This document shows positions 11,724-25,200 of a stretch of DNA of 64,000 bases, one piece after another. The notes below the pieces were generated by a model. That model searched no databases and had not been told where the DNA came from. It saw only the letters and a program-made list of their open reading frames with translations. This DNA is from Macquaria australasica (Eukaryota; Chordata; Actinopteri; Centrarchiformes; Percichthyidae). Position numbers and translations under genes: made by a program. The DNA is taken from NCBI GenBank assembly GCA_005408345.1, contig SEMN01000615.1:124001-188000 (forward strand). Reading direction: 5' to 3'. Position 1 is the stretch's first letter. The number at the start of each line of letters is the position of its first letter.

Positions 11724-14700
11724 CTTACATTTATTATGTCTTTTGTGGAAAAACACATTTGTCTTATCAGCGTAAATCACAAAATGTGGCTACAGCAAAC
11801 AAGAGCATCCCATCTTCATTAATGCAGAGGCTGTGGATTTGCCTTATTTGCCCAAATTAGACTTTGATGTCCGATGTGGACACTTTTCTAGCCAGAGGAT
11901 GTGATGATGAAGAGAAACTAAAAGCATGACATGCAAACTGTGGCCTAAAAACAACAGCAGGCTTGTCCAGTTCGCTCCTTCCAAGCATTGGATCTATTAG
12001 CTGTCTGACCCGTTTGGTAGAAAAACCAGCCGGGGCTGAATGCAATTTACTGACATCGCCTTACAGGATTTCAGGGTAATGCAGTTAAGGATTTTAGTTC
12101 GTGTTGCCATTTGCAATCACCAGCATGCAGCATCGTCTAGTGCTCCCTCTAAAGCAACACAGCATCACAGCCAACGTGTAGAGATCATGAAAAGGTAGAA
12201 ATCAAAGGCAAAAAAGTAGCTGCAGAGAATATTCTTTGTCTATAAAAACATTTTCACACCCAAAATCACAAGTTTGATCCAAAGGGCTTTATAATCCAGG
12301 GACACTCAGCGTGCTTTGCCCGGGGGCCACATAACAGGAGGCCAGGGGCCAGTTAATAAACAAACATTCATAATACTGATCAGATATCTTGCGGTGCTAC
12401 CAGACGGGAACGCTGCACTGAAGCTAGCATGTTTTGACTTGATACTAGCAACCTTGCATACAGCAGTCATTTGGCAAATTAAACACAGAGGTTTGGTGTG
12501 AGGTGGCAAAATAAAGGCAAATTCATCTGTCCAGTTTTCATTTAATTGCCTGTTTTCATTGTCAATATTTTGATGTTTACTGTCCTCACTCATCTTTGCC
12601 AAGAAGCAAATCCAGTTGCAGCAGCCCCGCGCAGGCACCTGGGAGAAGTTTGTCCTCAGGAATTTCTGCCATCAGACAGCCCTGAAGGCAGACTTTTCAC
12701 AGAAATCAAGTGTCGTTTTCTCGTTTTCTCACCTGTTTTATTTCATTAAGGTGTATTAACTGTTTATATTGGTGTAGGTGATCTTTATTGCTGGAGAGTT
12801 GGCCCACCACACTTTAAGACACTGCAGGAAACCCTTTGTTGATATAAGCTCATAATGTTGGTTTTGATGGTGCAGACTTAAATGGAAGTCAGTGGGTGAA
12901 AATGGACTGTGTATTGTATTGATCCACTGAAGACGCTCTGGGACAACTGTTATCACAGAGGACTGAAATCCTTCTGAATGGTCTGAAATCACCAGACATC
13001 TTAAACATGAAGTGCAAGTAAAACATTGATTGTATCACTGTTCCAGCTTTGTGGTTTTAAATGTACGCTGTGAAAGTGTGGATTAACAAGACTCCTTCAT
13101 GGCTCAGGTTTGATCTGGATGCTGCCTCAGATAATGTGGATGTGTAGACAGATGTGTGGATGTGTGTTATATCTTGAAAATGTTCATCTTGTGAGCTGTA
13201 TTATGCTGCGAGATTTGTCAAGAGCGTGACAAAAATGTGCAGACTTCCTCAATAATGTAGGTCACAGCCACACCAGCCACACCAGTGAAAAGCTTTGTCA
13301 TTTTTTTAAATTTACCCCGTCCTCGGGAGGGAGGCAGATTTGCATAATCAGGGTATTCACTGTCAAACCCTTGAAAGCATATCATGTTTATTCACAAACC
13401 TATTAGTCATTTGGTACAAAGACAAAGTACCAAATAAGCTTGTCTTCAGCAAAACCTCTTGAGTTTTTCTTTGTGATGGTGCATCACTCAGGTGGCACAC
13501 CTTTCACATGGAACAAAAACACAAAAACAAATCTTTTCGTCTTCTCTACAACTGTTCCCACGTATTTGCAGCTACATGGATGGATGTTTATCATTGCAAG
13601 AGCTGCAGCTTATACGCTTTTGTGTTTCCTTTCAACATAAATACACTTGCCTCTGGGCAAAGAAGCTGCTTCCTCTCACCGCTCTGTTAAAGGAGAGAGA
13701 ATAGATATCCTTTCTCTCTGTGTTTGTACCTCCCCCACCTCTCCTCAGTGCCGGTTCCCCACCACATGTAACCAGCACCACACAGTCTTGGCCAACGCTT
13801 GCGTTTGTCTCAGGAAGAGCGGAGGTAGGCTCATATAGATCCCCATTTTAGGCTCCAGGCCAACACCCTGTGTTCAACATGGAGGGCCCCCAGGCAGCCG
13901 TGCACATGGATGACAAATGTGGATGGCAAGCAGGGGAAAAACCTGGAAAAGGGGCAGCCAGATAAGCCCAGTACTGAGTGAGCACTTGTGTTTGTTGTGG
14001 CAGTAATTGTGTCCTCAGTGCTGTGACATTAGGATTGTTGTGTTTAGTGGTGGTGTATATTTTTCCCATCCACGGGCAGATTTCCTGCTCCTGATAGACG
14101 AAGGGAGTTCATTTTTTCTGGCCTCCCCTCTCAGATTTATCCATATAAGTTACTGCTCCAGGACGAAGTTGGCCCTTGGAATTTTTGCCCCTTGTTTAAC
14201 CCGTTGGGCTCTGGGCACAGACGTGCCTCCGTCCATACATACATTCGCTGTGTTGTGTGGAAACTCAATGACACAACTGTTTAGCAGACTCCTGGCCTCC
14301 CATTTCCCACACCCTCCGGGGCCCCCTTGGAGATTTCAAGGTCAGGAAAGGGCAGAGGCTGGGAGTCATTCCTTGGGAAGCGGTCACAGAATCTCTCCTT
14401 TTACAGTCCTCTCTGCGGCCATCTAACTGTATATCACCAAGTTCGGATCTGTGAGGATTTGATTTCCACAGCTTTGGACGTAGCGGCAGATCATAGCCGT
14501 CAGTGGCGGGCTTCATCAGAGCTAACAGGGAGGGGAGATGTGGCGGTGCAGCCGGACAAGTCTGACAGCAGAGGAGTCATTTTAGAATCGAGTGTAGAGA
14601 GTTTGGGCTGAGTGGCACGAGACATTACTGGTGTGTTCAACTCTCCGACAGCTGAGCATGCAAGTGTATATATGTGTGTGTAGATTTCGGGGGTGGGGGG

Positions 14701-14989
14701 TGGGGGGGCCTTGGAGGGTCCAGTGGAACAAAAGGTATGTAGGCAGCTGCCATCCCACTGCCAGCAGCTCATGATCCAAATGGAGGATGTACACACAGTG
14801 CACGAGGGACAGATTGGTGTGCAACAAGGATCTGACACACTCAGCTAGGCAGCTAGTGGCTCCCACACACACACACACACACAGACAAACACCAGTGTTT
14901 GCAAGCTTTGGCTCCTTATCGTGGACACACTGCATTTAATATAGTATAAAAATTTTACACTGACACTGACACAAACCTGTTTAAGTTAA

Positions 14990-15341
14990 ATTATATTGAT
15001 TATATTCATTATAGATTATTCTGTCGAGAATCTTTTTCGAATAAGCAGTCATTTTGTTTATAAAATGTGAAAAAAGCTGTGAAAAATGCCCATCACAAGG
15101 TTTTAGAGCTTTTTTTTTTTAGATGTCTTGTTTTGTCTGATCAACAGTCCAAAACTCAAAGATATTCAATTTACACTGATATAAAACAGAGAAAAGCAGC
15201 AAATACTCACATTTCAGAAGCTGGAACCAGAGAATGTTTGCCATTTTTGCTTGATAAATGACTTAAAACGAGTAATCGATAATCAAAATTGTTGGCAATT
15301 TATTTTCTCATTGATTAATCAACTGATCATCTCAGCTCTAC
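14990..15341 (-). mobile_element. MITE-like element, reversed copy
   Basis: Reverse-complement copy of the 11469 family: GTCTTGTTTTGTCTGATCAA, CAAAACTCAAAGATATTCAA and GAAAAGCAGCAAATACTCAC lie in that order. It ends TGATTAATCAACTGATC... near AGCTCTA. Confidence 0.6.
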
Positions 15342-15582
15342 ACCAGGGTGAACATCAAGCTTGTTTTCAGTTTTGTCAATGTTACACTACTGTTTCGTGT
15401 TAGTACAGTTTAAGTGCAGATTGATGAGAAATGTCTGCATTTAATTGCCTCTTAAAAATTTCTTTTTGACAAAAACTAATACGTATTTACTGTGATCGAT
15501 TACACATGACTCAAGAAAGTTTCAAGTTCTTTTACTCTATGGAAATGAATAGAAGCCAATGGATGCAGCTGGCTGCGACGTA

Positions 15583-15700
15583 AAGCTAAAATGATTCGTA
15601 GATTAGTCGATTAATGAATAAACGGAATTAAACGGCAACAATTTTGAGTCTTCCATCGAGTAAAAATGCTGGTTTCACCGTCTTCAGTGAAAGGGTGTGC
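15583..15700. mobile_element. Fragment of the GCTGCAAC MITE family
   Basis: GATTAGTCGATTAATGAATA and the AAACGGCAACAATTTTGAGTC-like block match one end of the family. The rest is missing or too diverged. Confidence 0.35.
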
Positions 15701-16888
15701 CAATTTTATTTTATTTTTTTGCTGTTTCATATCTTTAAAATGTAATATTTCTTATTTTTATATGGTTGTTGAGACGTATACATGATTTGCAGTAAATGGG
15801 GCTGAACGTGCAAAAACACTGGAGTGTTCCTTTAAAAGAGCCGAACAACAAGCGCCCCAATTGCCAGAAGAGACACTGATGAATTGGTGGCAGTTGCTGA
15901 AGGCATATTAGGGCAAAGGGTGACCTGGGAGGGGTTTGTGGGTTGGGGAGGGGGGAGATGAGTGTACGGGGGTGTGGAGGGGTGACAAGAAACGGTAATG
16001 TTTGATGGTGGGGGCTGGGGGGTCCAGTGAGAAGGGTAGTTTGGGGCGTCCAGGGTGAGGCGTTCCACCAGCAGTTGTCACTTCAGCAGTTGATGGCACA
16101 TGTGCTGCTCTGAGTTGGACCCTCTTTCTATTCAGGACTGTACCCCTCTGTGATCCTTGACTTGGACTATCTCGTACTTGGAGCTCTTCTTAAAATTAAC
16201 TGGCCTCAATCCAGAATCCAGACTGTTTTTTTCCCCTCTCTGTTTGTGTCAGAGCACTTCCATACCGCCTTTTGGCATCTTTAATCTTTGACGGTAAGAG
16301 CGACCATTCGAGACATTGCAGCTCTAAGTGTGTGTGTTTCGTCTGATGTAATTGGTTTGAATTGACATGAACGCCGCTTCGCTTAAAACCATAATTACTT
16401 CGAGAGAAAATGTCATTCTTGATGGATGTTTTTAAGTGTTCACATTACTGCTCCTCTGGCTAAAACTAACATTTTTCAACTTTCACATGCTTGATTTGAG
16501 CTGAAGTGAGAGAGACGCTCTCAAAAATGTCGTGAGCTTTCTGAGTTCTCTAATCAGTCCAGGAAGCCATCAGTGGGGTGCACTGCTGGCGCCTCTGAGG
16601 ACTAGAGGTAGATAGCAAGGAGTGCGAGGTGACTTGCTGTGTGGCCTGTTCTCCATCATCAGCTGCCGAGCTGACACCTTCCCCAGCCTCAAAATCTGCT
16701 GAGAGGGGGATCGAGTGCGGTGGGGGGGTCTGTTGTGAAGATTTATGGTTGATGGCTTGTGTTGTCGTGCAGCTCGTAACATCACACCTGTTCCTTTTCT
16801 TTCTTGAATTGAAGGCTTACACGGCCATTTATGTGTCGGGTGAGTTTCATGATCCTCGTGCCCTTAATACACATTTTGTGTACTTCAA

Positions 16889-16892
<4 letters not shown>

Positions 16893-16927
<35 letters not shown>

Positions 16928-16931
16928 TACA

Positions 16932-16967
<36 letters not shown>

Positions 16968-16969
16968 TA
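16893..16969. repeat. Compound CA, then CATA, then TA microsatellite
   Basis: CA units pass into about ten CATA units and then a short TA run. Confidence 0.95.
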
Positions 16970-18416
16970 ATTCTTTGAAGGTATGTAGTTGATGGTTTTC
17001 TTTGACCTTGTTGTTTGCTCTGCTTATATCTTGGTTCTTCAAAGCCAAGACGGTAAATAGCAGGAAGTTGTTTGCGCATGTTCAGTAGCCTAGAGGTATT
17101 CTTTTAAAGCTCAGGAGATAGAAGCCATATCTTAATTTTCTTACATAAAAATGGTCTGTCTGCCTCATCAATATATATCAATATATAACAATTTTCAGAC
17201 CTGTAAAGGATCACTCTCACAAACGACAGATATGTGAGAGATGGCTAGATGAATCTTGTGGCACAATCGTTTAATTTTGAGACGATGACAGAAAACGAGT
17301 TTTCCTGAGGCGAGTTAATCACTCAGCGTGTTTATAATATTGTTATACGCGACTATTTCTACAAGTTTGTAGACTTGCCTTGTTGCCTGCCTCATTTTAA
17401 CTGCTCAGAAGAGTAGTGCATGGACTCGCGGGGGGCTCCAAGCAGCTGCTCGACACTTGTTTTGAAGGGTATCTTGACAACAAAGCCGACCTGGCTTGAT
17501 CTCCCGAGGCCAGATTCAAAGATGCCTCTCTGAGCCGAGGGACCTTGTGCTTCTAAGTGACCACACGGATAAACAGCCATGACACGAATCGGTTTACTCT
17601 GTGTCCCAGGCTAGCAAAAGACCTGTTTTCTTCAGGGAGAGTTAATCTGTTGAAAGGATAGCAGCTCACTTCTCAAAAGCTGCAGTGTGTGCGCCTCACT
17701 CTCTGCTGAGTGTTTATTATTACTGAGTGCCTTCAGCATTCTTGCAGTGCCCACATTTCATAGGCAACGATGGATAAATCTCACAAAACGCTTTGTGGTG
17801 AATCGTTTAAATAGGCAGGTGTTATTGTGCCTAAAACAACAGCATTCCTCCTCCCACTCACCTGCATTCATGAAAATATACCTGATAGTACTAGAGATAA
17901 ACGGCTATATTTAAATGCCAGTCGGCTGTCTTGATCTCGCCCGACTGGCTCTTGTGTGAGGCCTTGTTGATGAGAACGTGTTCGACTGGTGATGGCAAAC
18001 TTGCGTACGCATGTCCTCAAGTGTCACATTGATGTCATCAGTGTTTTGTCTAGAGGGCATTTTTCTCCGTCACAGACCTTTTGTTGTTGCACCACAGCAG
18101 ATTTGAGACGATGGGAAAACCTTTGACGGAGGAGGGAGGAAACCTGTAAAACCCTCTTAGAGAGCTCACTTTACATCTCAAGAGGTACTTTCCGAAATAT
18201 GTTTGTCCTCATTGAAAAGATAGTTCTAGATTATACATGATCTGATCTGTAAGATAAACAAGGGCCTAAATAATCAGTAGCTCTTCATGAATAATAACTT
18301 CATTAAATACACTTAGATGAACTCTCACTTTTATGAAATTGTGAATATATAATTTCCAGTGAGGAGCTAACTCAATGACACAGGGGTAGAGCTGACACTA
18401 TTAGTCAGTTAATCGA

Positions 18417-18756
18417 TTAGGACTGCAACTAAAGATTATTTTCATTATTTATAGATTTGTCATCTAATTGTTTAGTCTATAAAATGTCAGAATATAGTGA
18501 AAAAGGCTCACCACAAGTTCCCAGAGCCTGAGGGAGCGTCTTCAAATGTCATGTTTTGTCCAACTAACAACCCCAAAGATATTCAATTTACAATTGCAAA
18601 AACAGAAAAGAAAAGCAGCAAATCTTCATATTTGAGAAGCTGCAACCAGAGACTGAGTGGTATTTTTCTTTATAAGCAGCTCAAACAATTATTGACAATG
18701 GTCAAAATTGTTGCAGAGCACTTTTCTGTCAATTAATTGATTTTTCGTTTCAGCAC
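18417..18756 (-). mobile_element. MITE-like element, reversed copy
   Basis: Starts TAGGACTGCAACTAAAGATT and has CATGTTTTGTCCAACTAAC, CCCCAAAGATATTCAATTTA and GAAAAGCAGCAAATCTTCAT. It ends AATTAATTGATTTTTCGTTTC. A further piece of the same family abuts at 18388-18416. Confidence 0.6.
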
Positions 18757-19058
18757 AGAGTTGGTTTTCTCAACTCTTGGTCAAATAAGCAATTTGAAGA
18801 CATCATTTTGGGCTCTGGAACATGCGAATAGCACTAAAATTAATTTCATTAATCAATAATCATTATTGAGTACGTTCAAAAAAGAATCAACCAGACCCTT
18901 GCTGGGTTCTGGTATTTATGAGCTTTTTCTATAAAAACGATGCACATTGAGTGCTTTGGTTTAATGGAATGGAATTAAATGGCAATCCAAAGAAGAAACT
19001 CAGTCTTCAGTAGCATTTTTGTCTGTTTTCTCTCTTACCTCGGGTCATTTCTGCTATG

Positions 19059-19341
19059 AGCTCTAGTGCTGAAAAGATGAGTTGATCAATGGAGAATTAA
19101 TCAGTAACCATTTTCATAATCGTTTAAGTCGTTGGTTCCAACTTCTCAAATGTGAGGATTTGCTGCTTCTCTCTGTTGTATATAATTGTAAATTTAACAT
19201 CTTTGGGTTTTGGACTGTTGGTTTGGACAAACAAGACATTTTTTATGCACTTTTTTTATTATTCTAACACATTTTATAAACAAAACGACTGATTAATCGA
19301 AACAGCAACAGATTAATCCGTAATGGAAGTTGCAGCCCTAC
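19059..19341 (+). mobile_element. MITE-like element with inverted ends
   Basis: Contains CTCAAATGTGAGGATTTGCT and TCTTTGGGTTTTGGACTGTT, and ends GGAAGTTGCAGCCCTAC. The left AGCTCTAGTGCTG and right GTTGCAGCCCT ends are degenerate inverted repeats. Same direction as the copy at 11469. Confidence 0.6.
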
Positions 19342-20210
19342 TTTACTTTAAACCAAGTTGCAAGTGCACTGATAGATTTTTTTTATACTGTACTGAAATG
19401 AATAGGAACCAATGAAGACGTTAAATTGTGATGGGCATTTTTGACCTTCCATACACTACATGATTAATCAAAAACTAATCCACAGATTAATTGATAGTGG
19501 TTACGGCTCTAATGAGCTCATCTGATGCATTTCACCAAAGATCATTTTATTACAGTACTATTAGTCTTTTCATTTTTTTAGCATGGCTTTCCCCAGTTTA
19601 AATCAGTTTTGGACTTTTGGCAGGTGAATGTAAACAGAAAAAAAATCCTCTCCTAACTGTGAGATCTCTCCCCCTCATTGTTCCACTGGATTATCCAATC
19701 AACTCGCAGCTTTCAGGGCTGGGTGTGCCTGCCTCTGAGTGTCTTAAGTGTGTTTACCATTGGCAGTGATGTAACCTGACAGGTCAAACCGCATAGTCCA
19801 CGCCGGTGATACAGTGACAGGGGCAAGTCTCAGAGTCAACAACAAATCACGCTAAAAGTATTGTGTGACCTGCCAACAAGTCCTCTTCGCTCCACATGCT
19901 TTCGGAGCTGCTGGACAAAAGGCATCTTTGTGTGTCTATACTCAAATGTACGTGCATGGGTGTATTATTTATGGGTATTATTTTTGCTGTATTCATGCCA
20001 GAGGCTATGAGCACAAATGGTAGATCAGTGACAGTTAGGGTGCCCTGTGTTAAATGCGTGGGTGTGTGTTTTTCTTTGTGTGTGTGTGGCAGTTTGTTTT
20101 TATGTATGTGTTTGAGTGTGTGTGTACGTGTTTGGGTAGACTGCGGTATTGACAGCGGCCCGGCAACGTGGGCGTGATTCACGAGCCGAGAGGCACAGAT
20201 CTCTTCACCG

Positions 20211-20240
20211 CCCCTCCCATCCCATCCCATCCCATCCCCC
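20211..20240. repeat. CCCAT tandem repeat, G4-capable on the minus strand
   Basis: Four to five CCCAT units flanked by C runs. The minus strand reads as GGGAT repeats, a strong G-quadruplex pattern. Confidence 0.9.
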
Positions 20241-20364
20241 AACCACCACCCCTACCACCACCACCTCAGAAGTGCTGCCCTTGCACTGCATCTCTCTCTC
20301 CCCCACCTCTCCAAAGACTCACCCATGATTGGTTAAGAGGAGGGGGGATGGTATCATATTCCAC

Positions 20365-20774
20365 TGCCATGTTATTGGTGTTGCTGTTATGGTGTTCCTC
20401 TTAGTGTTGTTTCTGTTGGTATTAACATCAATGCCATTGCCATATCTATTGCCTTACATCCCTATGTGGAACTGTATTGAGCTGCTGTATGTTCTCTTTC
20501 CTCCTGCTCTCTCTCTCCCGCTCCCCCCTCCCCCTTCAACCCAACCGGTCGAGGCAGATGACCGCCCACCTTGAGCCTGGTTCTGCTCGAGGTTTCTACC
20601 TGTTAAAAGGGAGTTTTTCTTTGCCACTGTCGCATAGTGCTGCTCATGGTGGGAACTGTTGGGTCTCTGTAAATATAAAGAGTCGGTCTAGACTTGCTCT
20701 ATTCGAAAAAGTGCCCTGAGATAACTTTGTTATGATATGGCGCTATATAAATAAAACTGAATTGAATTGAATTG
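20365..20774 (+). mobile_element. Truncated 3' end of the same LINE family
   Basis: About 400 bp match, in opposite orientation, the 3' UTR of the LINE at 57946-60673. Shared stretches include ACATCCCTATGTGGAACTGT, ACCGCCCACCTTGAGCCTGG and GGCGCTATATAAATAAAACT. The tail is GAATT repeats ending at 20774. Only the 3' end is present, as is usual for target-primed insertion that stops early. The short frames here and at 58029-58256 share AHLEPGSARGFYLLKG because they read the same UTR, so they are not genes. Confidence 0.85.
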
Positions 20775-21597
20775 CCAGGGTTGGCAGCGTAGATGCACAG
20801 GCACTCCTCCACTATTTGTCACAATCCCCCACCCCCTCCCCCTCCACCTGCTGAAGCTTCAACCAGAAAATCAGCCACAGGGTTTTGTTGATAAAGCGAA
20901 GATGCATGCTGGATGACTGAAGCCCGAGTGTGGCGGGAGCCGTGTCCAATGGTTGCCCGGGAACATGCGGCAACAGGCTGTAAATATCCCACAGCTGGTG
21001 CTGGCAGAACACCCTCAAGGTTGGGCCGCAAACTGAGCTTCGCTGGGTCAGATGAGGGAATTCAGTGGCCCAGTTAGAGGCCAACTCACCCCAACCCTCC
21101 AACCTCGACCACATCAGCCGTTCTGTCTGTGCCCCAATGAGTATCGAGCCCATTAGACTCGACTCCCCTCCCCTCTAAAACCTGATTCATGCTTACAGTG
21201 TATCTTGATGCTGGCGAGCTGCTTATGAACCTTGGCATTAATGCTTTCATGATGACAGTGACCCTATGTGCAGATATTTGCAGCTTAAAGGGGTACGCTA
21301 GCAATTTAGTATTGCACTTTCATAAAGTTAGGGGGTAAGAATGGTTCAAATCGAAGTAGCAGAGGCTGAGATATCCTGATGTTTAATGGACATTCAGACT
21401 GAAAACAGATGTTTTAACTTTTGTCACGGCAGTCACAAGGTAAAAAGTCGAAGTACAGCTCTCACATTACAGAGTAATCTACCAGGTCTGTGTGCTTGCA
21501 CGCATTTGATTGGCCAATGCAGCGCCTTGCCGGGTTGCCATCGCACTGTGTTGACTTTTTGAAGAGCATTTTCTCCCGCAGTTGTTGTCTGTCTGAA

Positions 21598-21930
21598 AGA
21601 TAAGATAAGAAAAGATAGAATTGTATTAATCCTGAAGGACGTTCTTGTGCCAGAGATCGCTCAAACATTACAGCAACATAAGAATAAAAACAATAGAGTT
21701 ATAAATGTAAAGTGTGAATATGGAGTAAAATTCTAATGCCAGTGCCTAATAGAATAACAATAAAAGTAAGATAAATATAGTAAAATAACTAAACTAACAT
21801 AGAAAAAGTAATATTGCACATGATATTTAAAAGTAATATTGGCAATCATATAAGTAATATTGCACATGATATTGATATTAATATTATTGTTATTGTTATC
21901 AGTGTCAGATGTCTTTCCTGAATGCGACCT
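21598..21930 (-). mobile_element. LINE-like 3' fragment with GATAA tail
   Basis: The left edge is GATAAGATAAG followed by TTGTATTAATCCTGAAGG, resembling the teleost LINE end that reads TTTATT-GATCCC-GAAGG next to a GATAA tail. The following AT-rich part has AAGTAATATTGCACATGATA twice (near 21807 and 21853). Orientation is inferred from the tail. Degenerate, with no coding capacity. Confidence 0.5.
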
Positions 21931-22018
21931 CAGGATTGTTCCTACATAATACACCTAAGAGCATTATTTCGTCCCCTCCCATCCTGGTAAATGCCACATC
22001 TTTTAAACTCCACTTCAT

Positions 22019-22264
22019 TACTGATTAATTTGCCAATTATTTTATCAATTACTTGTTTAGTCGGTGTAAAAAAAAAGAGTAAAAATAAAATACAAAATTA
22101 GTCCAAGATGATGAAAATTGCTTGTTTTGTCTGACAAACCATCCAAAAGCCAAACTGGAACCAGTGAATTTTTTTTTTTTGCAGATTTGCTTGAAAAATG
22201 ATTTGCCAATTATTAAAAATGGTTAAATTAGTTTTCTGTCAACCAACAAATAGTTTTAGCTCTA
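22019..22264 (-). mobile_element. MITE-like element, reversed and diverged copy
   Basis: CTTGTTTTGTCTGACAAACC, AACTGGAACCAGTGAATTT and TTTTAGCTCTATCTGG mark a reversed copy of the 11469 family with internal losses. Confidence 0.45.
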
Positions 22265-25200
22265 TCTGGCACATAAGAGTAAGCTATTAAGTTCTCTTAA
22301 CGAGGATGTGTAAATGTCAGCTTCTTGAACTTGTTAATGTTTCGGGAGTGTACGTTCATGTTGATCACTTCCTGTCTCCTTCCTGAGCTCGTGAGGGTTC
22401 AGCATGCCTCAACCTCAAACACCAGCTGATCTGATTTCATGTGATTCCCAAATGTACGGAGCATCTGACGGCATCATTTGTCATCTCATGTTTCGTCCAT
22501 CACGTCAGGCCGGTTTGAGTGAACGTTGAGTGATGAATGAATATTGGTGTATTATTGATCAGCTCAGACTTCAAACTGAGGGACAGATCAGTCATTTTGA
22601 TAGCCTCCTGCAGAGGTCACGGCTCCAGCAGCTACATGGAGACAGGTCGCCCTCCTCTTGAAACCTGAAGCCCTGAGGTCCTCATCTCGAAGTGACTCCT
22701 GTGGTATTTTTGCCTGCATGGCCTGCTAACTGATACCAGCATTTTTTCTTACATTTCATCAGCAGTTAACATGATTTGTAAAGATATCATGACATACAAC
22801 CTCTGCTATTTGTTGGACACTTCCATCCAGCATGCCTTAGAGTACCATGTATATTTTTAGGAGTGACTGATGTAGCCTGCAATGTCAATTCAACAACAAA
22901 AAGTTTGCTTGGACTTCTCTCCTTTAAGCTGCACTAGTGGCAATATTCTTTATTAATGAGCAATTCTTTGCAAGTGTCTGTCAAGAAACACGAATTCGGA
23001 GTATTAAGAGATTGGCTCTCTTTGACGGTTTGATATGTGTTTAGGTACTGGGTCTATAAACTCTCACAAAAATGATGCAGATAAAATGTGACTCAAAGTA
23101 GACGCTGTACAGTTTGATTCAGCTCAGATTCAAATTGTACATGAATTAAAATATATGAGCATTTATTGGCAGTAGCTTGAAAAAAATCAATATTTACTGA
23201 CATTTTGGGCAGTTAAGTGCTAGCCAAGAGTCAAATGCCCCCCAAAAATGCTAACTGCCACACCAGTATCAATAAACAATGGCCAGTGATTCATAAGGAA
23301 ACTTTTTGGAGGATGTGTTTTTCACTGAAATGCTGCTGACTGGTTATTGTGTTCTTCGGTTCAGGGTCAGAATCAAGTGTCCGAATCTGACATTATCACT
23401 TAACGGGTGAATTTTCTCGCAAACAGTTTATTGCTTCTTTTATATCCTTTTGACCGAACAAGTTCAGGGAGATGATTTAGAAGTTGTTGTTAGTGCTAGT
23501 GTGGCCCTCCTCTCTGACTTAAATATATATGAGTTGAATGTTTACATCCCTACTAGGTATTTCAATTCACTTGCATTCATCACAATTGGCATAAGCACAT
23601 GCAGATTGTGCAGATGATGTTTCAGACATTTCCTGTGTCATCTGCAGCATTTGCGCCAATGCTCCATCCATTAAACCACTCACAACCACGAGGTGGAGGT
23701 CTGCAGTGGAGCTGTTCACGGTCAGCCTCGGCAGATGTTGGTGCTGAGTGGGAAAAGTGATGGATTTCTCAGCAGTCCTCTGGCATGGCTCCAGCAGCCA
23801 AGAACCATCTACAACCCCTCCTCCACCCAACTACCAGCCCCCTACCGCTGACTGTTATCTCTCTGCTCCAGGCTGCTCTGCTGCCACTTAACACACCAGG
23901 GCAGTAAAGGATGGACATGCAAGAAGACACACACATGCAAGCAAGCACATAAGCAGATAACACGTTCAGGCCTGACCAATATATTGATGCTTCAGTGTTG
24001 TATTAGAGACTTATCATGTGGGCATGCTGATAACGCTCCTCCAAAATGACTGAAAATGATTTTAGCTCGATGGCTGACTTTTTTGGCGCTTGTGTGAGGT
24101 TTTCAAACTGCGAGTCGCTCCTCCCCACGGGGTGCAGGAAAAGTTAAGGGGGTGGCTTAAGGCAGAGGGAGAGAATCAAAATTTGTAGTCCTTCTCGGAC
24201 ACAACACACATGTCCACGAATCTGGTTAGAAATCGCAGAAAAAAGACGCTCCTTATAACTCCAGAGGTTTCCTGAGAATCATCACATTTTTAAGTTGTCT
24301 TCAGTATCAAAGTAATCCAGTGATGGTCGTCTGTGCATCCAGAATTTTAAACTCCCTGCCCTAGACCAATAATGACAACATAAAATGAATAACCCTTGAA
24401 AAAATATTTTTAATTTTAGTTTATTTCGGATTTTGTTCTGCTCTAATTATCACTTGTGTCTGACCCAAATATTGCACTGTCTTAGTCAGGCCTTAGTGTG
24501 CACACACAAAGCCACATCATCTGATTACATCACATCTCTCCTCGTAAAAGCCAACAGAAGAAGCTGTGCAGACTCAAATCACGTCTAACCCAAACACACC
24601 AGTCTCCTGCTGCATTTTGTGGCATGTAAGTGGTTTGTTTTCTGTGTCATGACTCAGTCACAGCCCTGCGCTCCTTCCCTGCAGGTTCTGACACATTCAG
24701 CCTGTGGCAGAAACATTGGTGGCCATGTATCAGTAATATCGAGGGCAGCATTAGCCTAGAGGACTGCAAGGCAGGTTGTCGGGAGGAAGGTCACCAGTTC
24801 ACAAACCTTGACCGGGTGGGAAAATCTGGGTGACGTGCCCTTTAGCAAGTCACTTAACCCCTGAATGCCCAAGAGAAGCTTCTTATTGTCCAGATGTAGA
24901 AGACCGTGGTTGTACTGGGAAGCTTCAGCTGCAACTGTGCAGAAAAAGAACATCCCTATGTCAACTTTCTCTTCAAGAATAAATGTCAAAATCAGAATAT
25001 TGCCCTCGGAGCTTGTGGCTTTCCACACACATCGTTGGAATAGAAGATTGAAGCTTTGAAATGCTTAACGGCTGCAGCAACAGATGAACTGTTCTTTTAT
25101 GGACTAATCTTTGTTGCAGGCTGCCACGAGGCTATGACCTGATGTGCCCTCTCTTAAGCTTAGCGGACACATTTGTACAGTAATTGTGTGTCTATATTTA

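Noticed and set aside
16921..16969. Regular spacing suggesting a CRISPR-like array
   Set aside because: Plain CATA microsatellite without spacers. The organism is a vertebrate.
24740..24910. SINE-like segment with CAAGTCACTTAACCCCTGAA
   Set aside because: Resembles a tRNA-derived teleost repeat tail, but no A/B boxes or clear edges could be placed.
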